Source: Hymenopellis radicata | Lineage: Eukaryota > Basidiomycota > Agaricomycetes > Agaricales > Physalacriaceae | Direction of reading: 5' to 3' | NCBI GenBank assembly: GCA_015501595.1 | Contig: JADNRX010000138.1 | Coordinates: 62,001-126,000 of the forward strand | DNA: 64,000 bases | Part shown: positions 1-10,434 of the stretch, one piece after another | Position numbering within the stretch: the first letter of the stretch is position 1 | Layout of the letters: each line of letters opens with the position of its first letter | Notes under the pieces: model-generated | What the model was told of the DNA's origin: nothing | Databases searched by the model: none | The model's input: the letters and a program-made list of their open reading frames with translations, nothing else | Position numbers and translations under genes: made by a program

Positions 1-88
1 TCTATTATTAGCTATCTGCTAATGCCCTACCCCAGCACAGCCACCCGGCATGTATGGCATCAGTGTGCTGCTGGCCTGCCAGCGATGC
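1..88 (+). repeat. 88-bp dispersed repeat, copy 1
   Basis: This stretch recurs in the same orientation at 41355-41442 with only a few substitutions and no length change. It shows no ORF or terminal inverted repeat of its own. Its parent element is not identified. Confidence 0.85.
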
Positions 89-1294
89 TGTGTTGGAACA
101 TAGAGTATCAGTATTCTGTATTGATTTCCGATATTTATAATGCTGCTCCGAGCCCGTCATCACTGTCCCGAACGTCGACGAGCTCGTTCCGTTGATGATC
201 GGGGACCGATCTGAACAATCCGGACAGTGATCGAACACTGTTCTCTCTCCCTTTCACCACCACCAGCAGGCTCGTCAACCCCGCCGCCTTTCGACGACAT
301 ACTGGCACCATCTGCACACTTTTTTCATTTCCCCCTGGACCCCCAGAACATCGAAATTGTGCCAACGAAGAACCTCCGCATAAGCCCCAGATGGCGGGCA
401 GCTGTCGATACTAGAGGCCGACTTTGAGGGAGAGGATGGATATGCTGCTGCTCACCTATTGGTGAGGCAGCACGCAAGTACATATTTTTTATTCTTTTTT
501 ATTCTTTATTCATGTCCACCAGCATGGAACGGCGGTGACAGCGACGACTTTTGAGTCATCGCCCACCACCACGACCCACGCGTAAGCCCCAGTGAAAACC
601 CCCCAGTGTCAGATCATCTCGTAGAGTGAAAAAATCCCTAGACCCTGATTTCATGCTGTGGCAAGGAATGAAATGATCTGATACGATATTTTAGACTAGA
701 TATTTGTGGGAGAGAGCTTCCCAGAGTGTGCGATCTTGTAAAACAGATGGCACACGACTATGCACGACCGGGCACAATCCTTTCCTTTGCTAGCATTGCC
801 CAATCAATTGCATAACCCCAGTATCATCGCACAATAAAATTTAGATGCCAAAAAGTTGCTCTATTGCCCTCGAGGATAGCATAAAGTAAACTATTCTAAT
901 GCCTTTGGGGCGACGTGTACTGTAGTAATCAACCAGTCCTCCGCGGGCTGTTCCGTTCATCGGCAACAGCTCTAAGAGCAATACACCCCACGCCGGCGGC
1001 GGGCATGGTCACGGACACACTGCACCACCGCCTTGCGCCTGCCACTCCATCCTTCCTCGTATTCTCATCGTATTCCGAAGTCCACTTAGTCATCGTCATT
1101 CTTTGTGCTGCGTCGTCTTTGTACTATGAACAGACAATGAGTAGCAGATGGAATAAGGAAGGATGATAGTTTTTAGAAGTGAAACGTAGCTAATCTTGAT
1201 CGTGATGCTCTGACAGGATCACAGACTCTTAGACTTCCTCGTACTTGAGAAGACCCTTGATCGAACGTCTCTGGCAAGTTCTCACAGGTTTTCA
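89..1294. other. gene-free, repeat-derived stretch
   Basis: No credible gene is visible. Positions about 150-460 resemble the internal core of the hAT-type elements described below (a CCGGA..GTGATCG block followed by a pyrimidine-rich ACCACC run, then a GAGGCAGC block) and have a counterpart near 41930-42160. Short ORFs here lack any recognisable domain. Confidence 0.5.
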
Positions 1295-2275
1295 TAGACA
1301 TGTCCACGAGTAGGCACCCGGGTGCACTCGCACTCACGGGGCGGGTCACTCGTAGCTCAAAGCCCGGTACTCGCACTCGTGCGACACCCGAGTACCCCAC
1401 CTGGGTGGCACACCCATTCGCGGGTGTTTCACACACACGAGTGTATAGACACTCGTGTAGAGTGGCGGGTGTACGTGGGTGCACCCACCCATATTCATGG
1501 ATAGCGAGCATCCCCGGGCAATGGCACGGGGACACTCAACTGTCCATGAGGCTGGGGGTGGGTGTGGTAAGGGGAGTAGAGTAGTGGGGTAGTGGTGGTG
1601 AGGTGGTGAGGTGGTGTGGCGGTGGTGTGGTGATGGTGGTTGGCGTCGTCACTGAGAAGAAAAATCATTAAAACGCACCTATTCGCACGGCGTCATCAGC
1701 AGACGCGCTGCGCGCTCATAATCGCGCCTGTACCGCCCTGTACACCTGCACTACAGCAGGACGGACACCTCTCCTATCGTCCTGTGGCCTCTTGAAGGCC
1801 ATCGTTGTCGTCGTTCGACGTCTGCTGCCCGCTCGGGGGGCTTACGTGTCCTGGTTGGCGTCTGTCTCCATGGAGACGACTTGAAGTCGCTCTCCTAGCA
1901 TGCAAACACCGACTCAAGGTCGAGCGACGGGTCGTAGTGACTGGTGGTGGTAAGAGGTAGAGAGCACGGACCCGATCAAACGCTTACGCGTCCTTTCGGA
2001 TCTCGGCCCGAGTCGCCGGATCGCGCGAAATATTCATTTTGCCTAGTTATTCACCTCAAAAAAATCCAAAAAAAATCAGAAAAAATGCGAAAAAATGCGA
2101 GTGTCCACCCGGGTGTCTGCCGGTGGGTACTCGTGGCCCAGAGGCCAACACCCGCACCCGGGTGGGCACCCGTCAAGACACCCTACCCGTTTAGGGTAAA
2201 CACCCGGCACTCGGGTGTTGAGTGCGGGTACACCTGCGAGTACCCGCAAACACCCGACACTCGTGGACGTGACTA
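1295..2275 (+). mobile_element. hAT-type non-autonomous element, family C (complete)
   Basis: A 981-bp element that starts TAGACATGTCCACGAGT and ends with the near-perfect inverse ACTCGTGGACGTGACTA. It is flanked on both sides by the same 8 bases, GGTTTTCA (1287-1294 and 2276-2283). The subterminal arms are packed with CACCCGGGTG and CGGGTACTCG-like repeats. The interior holds a GC hairpin near 1510-1531 and the core also seen in family A. There is no transposase. An 8-bp duplication and a TA(G) start are characteristic of hAT elements. Confidence 0.9.
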
Positions 2276-2283
2276 GGTTTTCA

Positions 2284-2824
2284 CACTACGGGGTTTTCAC
2301 TGGGCGTAAGCCCTCACATCGAGGCCGCTTTGTCTGATATGCAGGCCTCAAGGAACGTTTACACCAATGTTTCCGCCGCCAGAGCAACGAACAGCCTGTA
2401 AGCCCTCTACGGCAGGCAGCATTATTTTTTTTACTACTCCCAGAAGACGACGCGGGGCAGCATACATAAGCCCACTGCTCGTCCACAGCACTTCTCTTCC
2501 TCCTCCCAGACTGTTACTACTCCCCCACCACTATCTAGATGAATCCCACGCTGAGCAACGCAAGCAAGGCAGACGCGTAAGCCCTCAAAAATGGGCCGCA
2601 TATTCACTAGATGACGGCGGCAATGGCCACCTTGCCACAGATGGGAGATATCAACGGCGCGGAGGCAATATACCACGATCTGGACAATCGCTATCCCAAT
2701 GCGAGCAAGGCAGACACGTAAGCAATTCAAGATGGGGACACAGATCAACGAGACAATGCCGGCGCTGACCATTTTTCCACAGTGGTGAAAGAACAGTAGC
2801 AAATACGGGAACTTGCACTTGTTC
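2284..2824. repeat. repeat-derived stretch, related to 45135-45700
   Basis: No gene is supported. The sequence around 2300-2440 (GAGGCCGC..TCTGATAT..GTTTACAC..CTGTAAGCCCTC) matches the sequence that flanks the family G element near 45140-45690, so both are copies of one repeat. Further GTAAGCCCTC blocks follow. Confidence 0.5.
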
Positions 2825-2831
2825 AGTGCCC

Positions 2832-3703
2832 CACCCTATGCTGTACCCTATACTAATTAAGCCCTCTACTCAGAGGGCAAGGTATTACATTAATCCCTCT
2901 AGCTTAGAGGCTCCAACTAGAACCCATAATGTATTAGGGACCCACCCTATGGCCTAGCACCGGCTTGCCTCGCTTGCCGTGCGTACTGCTGGTGCCGTGA
3001 ATGCCGGTTCACGGGTCTTTCCGTGGCGGTGATAGTGCGGGTACAGCTATCCGTATTCGGCTGCTCCCGCCTCGCCCGCTTTCCCTTTCCCCTTCAGCAC
3101 GCTCACCTCCACGGCGTATAGCACTGCTATACCGCCATTTTATCGCTTATATTACATTGCTGGATCGCGTATTGGCTCCGATATCCGTTTGTGCAGGCGA
3201 CGCGCGTCCACCTTCCTTTTTGGGATGATACGCTGGCGATAGCACACTGGTCGGGATACAGCGCCCCGAATCAGCTGATTTTTCGTCTGGTGAGTCTTCT
3301 CACCACCTCAATAAAGCTGACAGGCTTCTAGAGCTGCTGTCCGTTTGTGGTGGGCACGGTGTCATGTTGAATTTGGTTGGGTGGGTTGGGTACGGCAGGG
3401 CGGGATCGTGTCGGCCGTTCGCTCTGATTTTTCGTCCAGGCCCTCTTGGAGACATTGCGAGGGCTCTGGAGTCGTCACGAGTTGGTCGCCTTTTTTCGTC
3501 AACTTGTACGGTTGCGCTGACTTTGGTGGCGGGATGAGGAGCGGTAGGGCGGGATTGGGTGCTCGGGAGGCTCTGATATTTTGTATGGTGCGTCCTTACA
3601 GTTTTCTGAGGGCACACGCTCACGCACAGCCCTTCAGCTCCTCTAGATCTCACTAAACAGCCCGAGACTTTATTTGGGAGGACTTTGGGCGCTAGGGCGG
3701 GGC
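2832..3703 (+). repeat. left terminal inverted repeat of KDZ transposon 1
   Basis: About 872 bp repeated in inverted orientation at 15165-16015. Shared blocks include the TAATTAAGCCCTCTA palindrome region, the GCCGGTTCACGGG block and the segment ending near a TTTATTCGGGAGGACTTT-like run. ORFs of up to 140 codons occur in both copies but on both strands, and look like chance ORFs in GC-rich repeat DNA. Confidence 0.88.
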
Positions 3704-3854
3704 TTACACCGCCGCTTAGCATCCGTTTATGCTAAACTTTGGTATGTCGTGTTCTACCTACTTTTCAATTGTACTTACTGAATTATCTGTTCTCAGCTCC
3801 TCTTCCGCTCCTGTGGCGTACTCCCATGCTCGATCACGCATTTCTCGATGATGC

Positions 3855-3894
3855 ACTTCCTCCTTGCATTTCATAGAATCTGCAAGGAGGAAGT
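3855..3894. other. hairpin, 14-bp perfect stem
   Basis: ACTTCCTCCTTGCA is followed after 12 bases by its exact reverse complement. It lies between the left TIR and the 3' end of the KDZ gene, beside a second, longer hairpin. Confidence 0.85.
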
Positions 3895-3900
3895 CTCCTC

Positions 3901-3962
3901 GCGAATGACGCACTTTGACCTCCCGATCCCTCATGATCGGGAGGTCGAAGTGCGTCATTCGC
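3901..3962. other. hairpin, 28-bp stem with one G-T wobble
   Basis: Two 28-base arms, starting GCGAATGACGCACTT and ending AAGTGCGTCATTCGC, flank a 6-base loop (CCTCAT). The only mismatch would be a G-U pair in RNA. It could be a structured 3' UTR, a terminator-like hairpin or a transposition site; no function is shown. Confidence 0.85.
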
Positions 3963-4028
3963 TACCTTCTCTCTGTTGTTACTGAGGTCGGTCCTTGTGT
4001 TGCCATTCCTTCTCCATGTTAACAATGT

Positions 4029-7000
4029 TCATAGAATAAATATACTACATAGTACAAAATACAGATGTTCAGTCTTATTCAATGGTATCGTCGTATAACT
4101 CCTCCTCGTTGATGTCTTCATTGTCCAGTTCCACCTCGACCACGCGGGACGGTGTACGGTTTCCCAGAAAATCTCCGCAACTTCTCGTATGGCGGCCCAC
4201 TTCCCTTGTAGACCATTTGCGACATCAGCTTGCCTTGCAGCTTGCTCCATGGTGAAGGCGGAGATACCCTGCCGCAGCTCTGGCAAGACATCTGGGCGTG
4301 CATCCACGCGTTCAAGCTACCACGACCCTTTCCATCGGTGAAACTCGATAATCCGCCGCATCTCCTCAAGTAAAAGCTCCACCTCCTCCTGCCAGCGTAA
4401 CTTCCGTGCCCGAGCTTTACACCACTCGATCCTCAATGCTATGAAACTCTTAGAATTAAATAAAGGCAAAGCTGAGTTTTACGGACCTTCGTGCACTGAG
4501 GAAGTGGAAACGTCATCATCTGCGCCTATCTCGGTTAGTGCGTGCCAGATCCAGGACAACTGCCGTCGTCCCTCGCCAGGCGCGATGACAGCGTCAGACG
4601 ATGCAGGGTCCAAAACAGTCTCATCAATGATGCCCAGGTCACGTAGCCGATTCCTATCGTTCTCCTCTTGTGCTGAAAGCATCCGTTCAGTCAGGCCCCT
4701 AATGTCAGTATCTTCCAGAATCCTCAACTCCGTCTCCCACTGGCCGTGTCCTTTGAGTTGAAATAAAGTGTTCCGTGCCCATCGATATCGAAGTTTGTTC
4801 AGTTGGATTCGAACCTGGATTTTGCGTTGAATTCCTTCCGCTCGGGTTGTTGGATTCTGCCCTGTTATGTTACGGACAGTGAACATATGGGCAGCGGAAC
4901 GTGTGCGGAGACCCTGCCGCAGGTCCTGTAATGCTTCCCTACATTCAGCCTCTCGCAGACGCGTCTCGGCATCAACCAGGCCCGCAACACATGCTCGGTC
5001 GAGGAGTCGATCGCGTTTCTTCAACTCTGAGGGAAGGAATAGCTTCATCTCTTCTGGGAGCACTGCGCCAGGGTCGTCGATATGAGTGAGTTGTTGAGGC
5101 GTCAAGTACTCGCGTAGATGAGGCATGAAGATTCTTTGGAGTCCGCGTACCCGGTTGATCAACCGGGTAATTACGCCGCGCTGCTTTTCGATGTTGACTT
5201 CCTGGTATGTAGTTCCAGAACGTCGGGCTTTAACCTCCCACGCAAGTGCTCGCCTGTGTATACCGAGTAAATAAATGCATTCATTAATCTGGGAAAACTT
5301 ACTGTAAGGTCTCCGCCTCAAAGGCTGTAGTCAAGAACAGTGTCATACTGGATTCTTGAGCAATACCACCAGCCCGAAGAACAGCTGCCCGCTCCTCTCT
5401 AATCAGCTGCAGCTCAACCTCTTTCAAAGTTTCGCCGTGTTCCAACTGCTGCTCGTACGGGCAGGGCTGATCGTGATCCTCCTCCCACGCAACAATCTCA
5501 GCCACCCACTTCTCCAAAGCCGGCTGGCCTAGGATACCAGCCAGCCCTGCGTCAAACTCAGCAAACTCTCGCGCGTGGACATGGGCTTCCTTGATTGCTT
5601 CCGCAAGTTTTCGCAGCAAAAGACGGCCTGGACATATAGATATTTCAATAATGATTATAGAGAATAGTTCACAAGGTCATATCAAAGGACTGTATAGTAC
5701 GAAAATTGTGAGCTGAAAAGATATCCTCCAGTATGTCCTGATGGGCTCCTGGTCCCATCATCTTCGACTGACCAGCTGCACAGTTTGAGACCGACCAGTT
5801 GCGCTCGATGACTTCGCCATCAGTTCGTCCGGCCCCCGTCAGATAGTTGAACGAGTACAGGGCGTGACACGCAGCCTATACAGGTAATTAGATATCTCCT
5901 TAATGCGGATATGTAAATACGTACCTTGTGCACCCAAAGATGGAATTTAGGAACACAAAAGACAACACGACACGGGTCAAGGTGGGTCCGCCATGGCTCT
6001 GGAAGTCTTGCCAAACGCTCCCAGAAATGAACCTCGTAATTGCATGCGATGTCATAAGAAATAATAAAGTCTAACATCTCATCGGCTTTCAGAGAGGCCG
6101 CAACAGGTGGATCCACGTTACAGAACCTGTCAGCATCATCAGATATGCATTGACACGCTGTTCTTATGGCTTACCTTTCCCCTCGTTGAAGATTGCCCAT
6201 GTCATTCGCTCTCCACAGACCGTGGCGTGAGCACGTTACACCAACCACTCCAGTTGTCCGGAGACCGCGCGCATTCTTCAAGTCAGCCAGGAACATTGCC
6301 TTGAAGCCGGAACATGTTGCCATGTCATCCTCGGTGATGTGAGATCGAATATGAGCCTCATACGGCGCATTGGGGACGAAGTAAGCCACCCCATCTGCAA
6401 GAGGAGGGTCGCGCTCCGGACTGGAGACAAGGGCATTGCGAGTGCGAAAATTCACATCAACGGCAATGAACAGCCGGTAGAGAAATCTATTAAGCCTCAG
6501 CATACTGTCAATCTTGTACGTAGTGAGAGTACTTACAACTTTGCCCAGTTCTGCTGCCAATTATTCGGGAGATTAATTCCCGGATGGGGACAAGCCAGAC
6601 ACTGCAGTGCGAGCTCCCCCTCGCTAGTACCTTCAATGCCGGCCTGATCGTGGCTGCGACCGCCGCGTTTCATGCCCTTGATATGTCGAAATTGTCGAAT
6701 TGAGCGGAGCAGAACTTTGTACCGATTGGGCGGCGCCTCGGAGGTTTTATTCAGTGTCATGGCTTGCAGCCCCTGCCACATGTCCCAGGCCGGGAGCTTT
6801 CCCAACGTGTTGAGATAATGGAAAGACCGTAAGAGGCTAAACGTCGATGCTGTATGCGGCTCTAGAGGGGTGGCCGGCCACCAGCCAAGTCGAAGGAGTT
6901 GTATGTATGCCGGTGGCGCGAATGAACACTCACAGAAGAAGAGAGAGACAGTGTGAACTCCATTGGTATGAAGGACAGTAAATTCTTGAGTCGTGGTGTA

Positions 7001-7643
7001 ACGTTGCAGGCATGTAGCATGTGCCGAATGGCCGAGCTGAAGTGACAACCCCAGCTGGCGTAACGGACAGTGTTCGAAGTATGCGTCATTCCAGCGCTGG
7101 AAATATGATGTCAATAGTGCTCGATAAATCAATCAAACCCCATACCTCAACAAAATGAAGTGGTAATGTGCTATGCTGGCGAACACAGCATTCACGACAG
7201 AGCAGTCCAAGATTAACGCACTCGGCCTCACAGCACCTATACTCGGCATGCTGAGTAGGCTGAGAGGTAGGGCAGAGAGGACACTTGTCATCCGCTCCGC
7301 CGAGGCCATCCCAGCGGATCAGCTCGTCAAGATAACGAGACCGAAACTGCCGCCAGGTAGCCATTGGATCATCCTGTTCAGATATCGGACATCAGAGTAG
7401 AAGTGACAAGCAAAAGTAACATACACTATTCGCGTTACGCGCTAGTGAAGCTTTGACGATTATACCATCGTTGGTAGTATCAGCCTGGTCCAGTTCTACG
7501 TGATCACCCATCAAGTACGTGAATCCATCGACTGTATCCGCCATAGCAGCGGAATGAAGGTCTTCGAGAGTTTCGTCCATGGGCAATTGGGTTTCCCGAT
7601 AATTAGTCTGAGCCATAACGCGTCGACTGGTACTCTCGGGCAC
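4029..7643 (-). CDS. KDZ transposase with CxC2-like cysteine cluster (KDZ1)
   Basis: DNA transposase of the Kyakuja-Dileera-Zisupton group, expected to act in the nucleus on the flanking inverted repeats. About nine exons with short GT..AG introns read from 7643 downward. Exon 1 is acidic. Exon 2 (about 7375-7146) has paired cysteines (CPLC, CCEAEC, CRECC) of the CxC2 type. Exon 3 continues the N-terminal region with a late CLACPHPGINLP motif. Exons 4-6 hold the catalytic region, including YDIACNY near 6050 and GAGRTDGEVIERNWS near 5800, both conserved in KDZ2. A long helical, charged C-terminal part follows (5620-4480). An in-frame TAG at 4317-4319 cuts the last roughly 75 residues, after the catalytic region; homologous sequence continues past it to 4029. 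The gene may therefore be lightly damaged or encode a slightly shortened protein. Confidence 0.85.
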
Positions 7644-8459
7644 GCGGAGAATGGTGGAGGGTGTGAGGCGAATAGACGACTTCGCAGATTGGCGGAACGC
7701 GGCAGGTTTGGCTCCCTTTAGAATCGTGATATCTGTGAGCTGCGATGAATGAGAGCAGGGAGCAGATCATACTTATAGACATTACTGAGAACGATGTGAA
7801 TTTGGGTATCTTGGCCAAAGACGCGCACTGGAAATCACAGAGTCAAGATAATCCAATGGAACACGTTCAACAGAAAACACCACATGAAGAGGTATCATAT
7901 GCTCTAGAGAGATGTCAGAGGAATCTAAAGAAAGTATCACTACGGAGAGTGGGCCGAGTTCAATTGTCAAAAAACAGTGTGGAAACACGTGGGAAACACC
8001 GAGTTGTTGATCGCCTAAAAACACACCAAAAACTTTTGACCAGCCAATCAAGATGCGGCACGACCAGTTTTCAATGTGTTTTTCACACAGGGAACAGCCG
8101 GTGTGTCCCCATCGCTAAAACGTGACTAAAACGTGCCGAACCCGGCCCATCCTCCGTAGTGTATCGGCAGAAATCAACCAAGGGATACTCAATCACGTCA
8201 ACTGACTAGAAGTAGATTTAAATCCTTTCAGATACTTTGGAGGATACAGCAAATCTAGAAATCACATTTATGATTGAACCGGCAATGGATTATTCGTAAA
8301 CCGGTCTCAACGCATGGTAGGGAACAGAAGAACATGAGAAGACATGACAAAAACAGGTGTACTGATCACCTGTGAATGTTATCGCATGCCCATCACTTAT
8401 GATCAAACATTCATCCTTCCTTTTTACCACCACCACCCTCATTCAATCGACGACATCGC
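7644..8459. other. intergenic region between KDZ1 and RHBD-1
   Basis: Divergent spacer between the transposase (-) and the RHBD gene (+), so it should hold both promoters. Repeated AAACAC and ACGTG words lie at about 7970-8130 and a short inverted ACAGGTG/CACCTGT pair near 8353. No recognised promoter element is certain. Small ORFs on both strands lack domain features. Confidence 0.4.
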
Positions 8460-8962
8460 ATGGTCAAAGATACACCAAAATGTCCTCCTGCGTTCGTCAG
8501 GCCTCGCTCTCACTGCATTCCGCCATGGCGTCCGGATCCCGGTCATGAAGCTGCCTGCACGAACTCCAAGGTTCGTGTGCCGGGTTTCTATTTGGTTCGG
8601 CGCGGGCACGAACTTGGAGTGTTCACGTCTTGGTGTGTTATACACGTACCTTGTATTGTTTTTCTTCTAATATCGTTTACAGGGCAACAACAGAACCCAA
8701 GATCTGGAAGTACGACAAACCGTCGCATCAGCGGTTCGATACGTACAACGAGGCATTGCAGAACTGGCAGGAGAAGTGCGCTTCCGGCGTCCTCGATCCT
8801 CACGATTGCGATGATGATGATATCGAGGTTGTCGGTTCTCCTCCTCGCGAGAGTATCTTCAACGCGGATTTGAGGAGTGGTCGTCGTTCACGTCTCTTTA
8901 TCGCGTCGTCCCTCAAGGCGATCAATGTTGCTGCAGCCTCCGTCGATTTCGATCATGATTAG
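8460..8962 (+). CDS. RNase H1 N-terminal-like (RHBD) small protein, RHBD-1
   Basis: Two exons. ATG at 8460; the intron runs from a GTGTGTTA donor near 8634 to a TTTACAG acceptor near 8682; the stop ends at 8962. The spliced product carries one copy of the RNA/DNA-hybrid-binding fold found at the N-terminus of RNase H1 and in caulimovirus viroplasmin: FYLVRRGHELGVFTSW, then after the intron a segment ending RFDTYNEALQNW. An acidic DDDD stretch and a basic RSGRRSRL tail follow. No RNase H catalytic domain is present. It sits between KDZ1 and ORF-W inside the transposon, as its counterparts do in the second element. Binding to RNA-DNA hybrid or dsRNA is inferred from the fold only. Confidence 0.7.
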
Positions 8963-10434
8963 ATATCTTCCGTTACGCGCCCAATATACCATCACTCGTT
9001 GCCATGATGCCGCCGTCTCCACGCGTGAATGTTTGTTTGGCTTAGGTTTGGCATTTATTTTGTTCCTCTTCACGTCTACTTATCGCCGTCCACTTTTGGT
9101 CTCCTCCTTCTCCGTTTTTGCTTTGATTTTTGCTGCATCTCTCGCCATGACTCGTCCGAAGGCCAGTGCAGGCAAGCGTGGTCCCAAGAGTTGGATTCCC
9201 GACAACTCGAACAAGTTCGCCTTTTTCACCGCCTAAAAGTCCCTTTGGGAGGCAGCATCGGAGGCTGGTTCTGTTGGCACATGGGACTGCAATGCCGCCA
9301 TTCACTATCACATTCGTTATGGCCACCTTCCCAACATCACCGTATGTGTGTCGTTCAGCTGTTTTGGCTGATTCTAACATGATTTCTGTCTGCAGGATGA
9401 TCTCGACCATGTTCCAGATATTCCCACTGATGCTGAGGTCAAGGACTGGGAGGAAGCCGAAGGTATACGGCTCGCTACTCTCTCTAAAGAGGATGCCCAG
9501 GCAGAGCGCGACAACCTGAAAAAGTTTGGCGCGGTGAGTGCATTCCGTTAGGCTAGGGTTGCCAAGGGTATTAACATCATTTTAGAAAATCATCGCCTGG
9601 TTTCGCTCCAAGTATCTCAACACGTCCCGATAAGCAGAAAACATCGTCGCATCAGCCCTCGACGCCGCTTCCGACGATGACAAACCTCGCCGCCGTCAGG
9701 TTATGCAGCTCTTTACAAGTCTGCATATCGACGAGTACCGTGACGAGATCAGCGACGCCTTCGAAACTGCCGTCCGGAACGCTGCTCACGCTCACGCGGA
9801 AGCACTCAAGACAAACCCGAATGCGAAGCCTTCCAAGGTTGAGCGGCTTACATATCAATGAGCTGTCATGAAAGCTCGTTACGACGAATTGGACGACTCC
9901 GAGAAGGAACACATCCACACGTTGATCGAAGAGAAATACAGGTCAGAGCTGAAAGAGTGGGAGTCGATGAAGAAGGCCAAGCCACAGGAATATACCCCAG
10001 AACAAGTCGAGATGTAAGTTTCTACTCTTTCAACATCGATTACCCATACTAACACATAATCAGTGCACTTCGTCAAGGAGCCGCCATTCTGCAGAGCAGC
10101 GCCGATTCGATATCCGAGAAATTCAAGATGGCTTGTTCCATTCTGCTTTGTGGACCCGCTGAAGATGGGGAGCTTCAAGTTTACAGGTATGTCGTTGCTA
10201 TAGCTGATGGTTATATCTAATCATTTACAGTGTTCACGCCGGCAAGACTTTCACGAATGGCTTGATTTGGCCCGACACTGCTCCCACGGAGTACGCAAAT
10301 ATTGAGAAGTCCTTCATTGCCTTTGCCAATCAAGTGTATCGTAAGTTGTTTCTTCCTTTACCTCATCGACAAGCTATATCTAAATATTCTTTTTGACAGC
10401 GGGCTCAACAGTTCCCGAGCCCGAGACAACTCCT

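Noticed and set aside
1173..2276. Several ORFs in family C arms
   Set aside because: They are translations of CACCCGGGTG-type subterminal repeats.
3300..3722. ORFs of 103-140 codons within both KDZ TIR copies
   Set aside because: They occur on opposite strands of the same repeat, without domain or codon-use support; GC-rich repeats give such ORFs easily.
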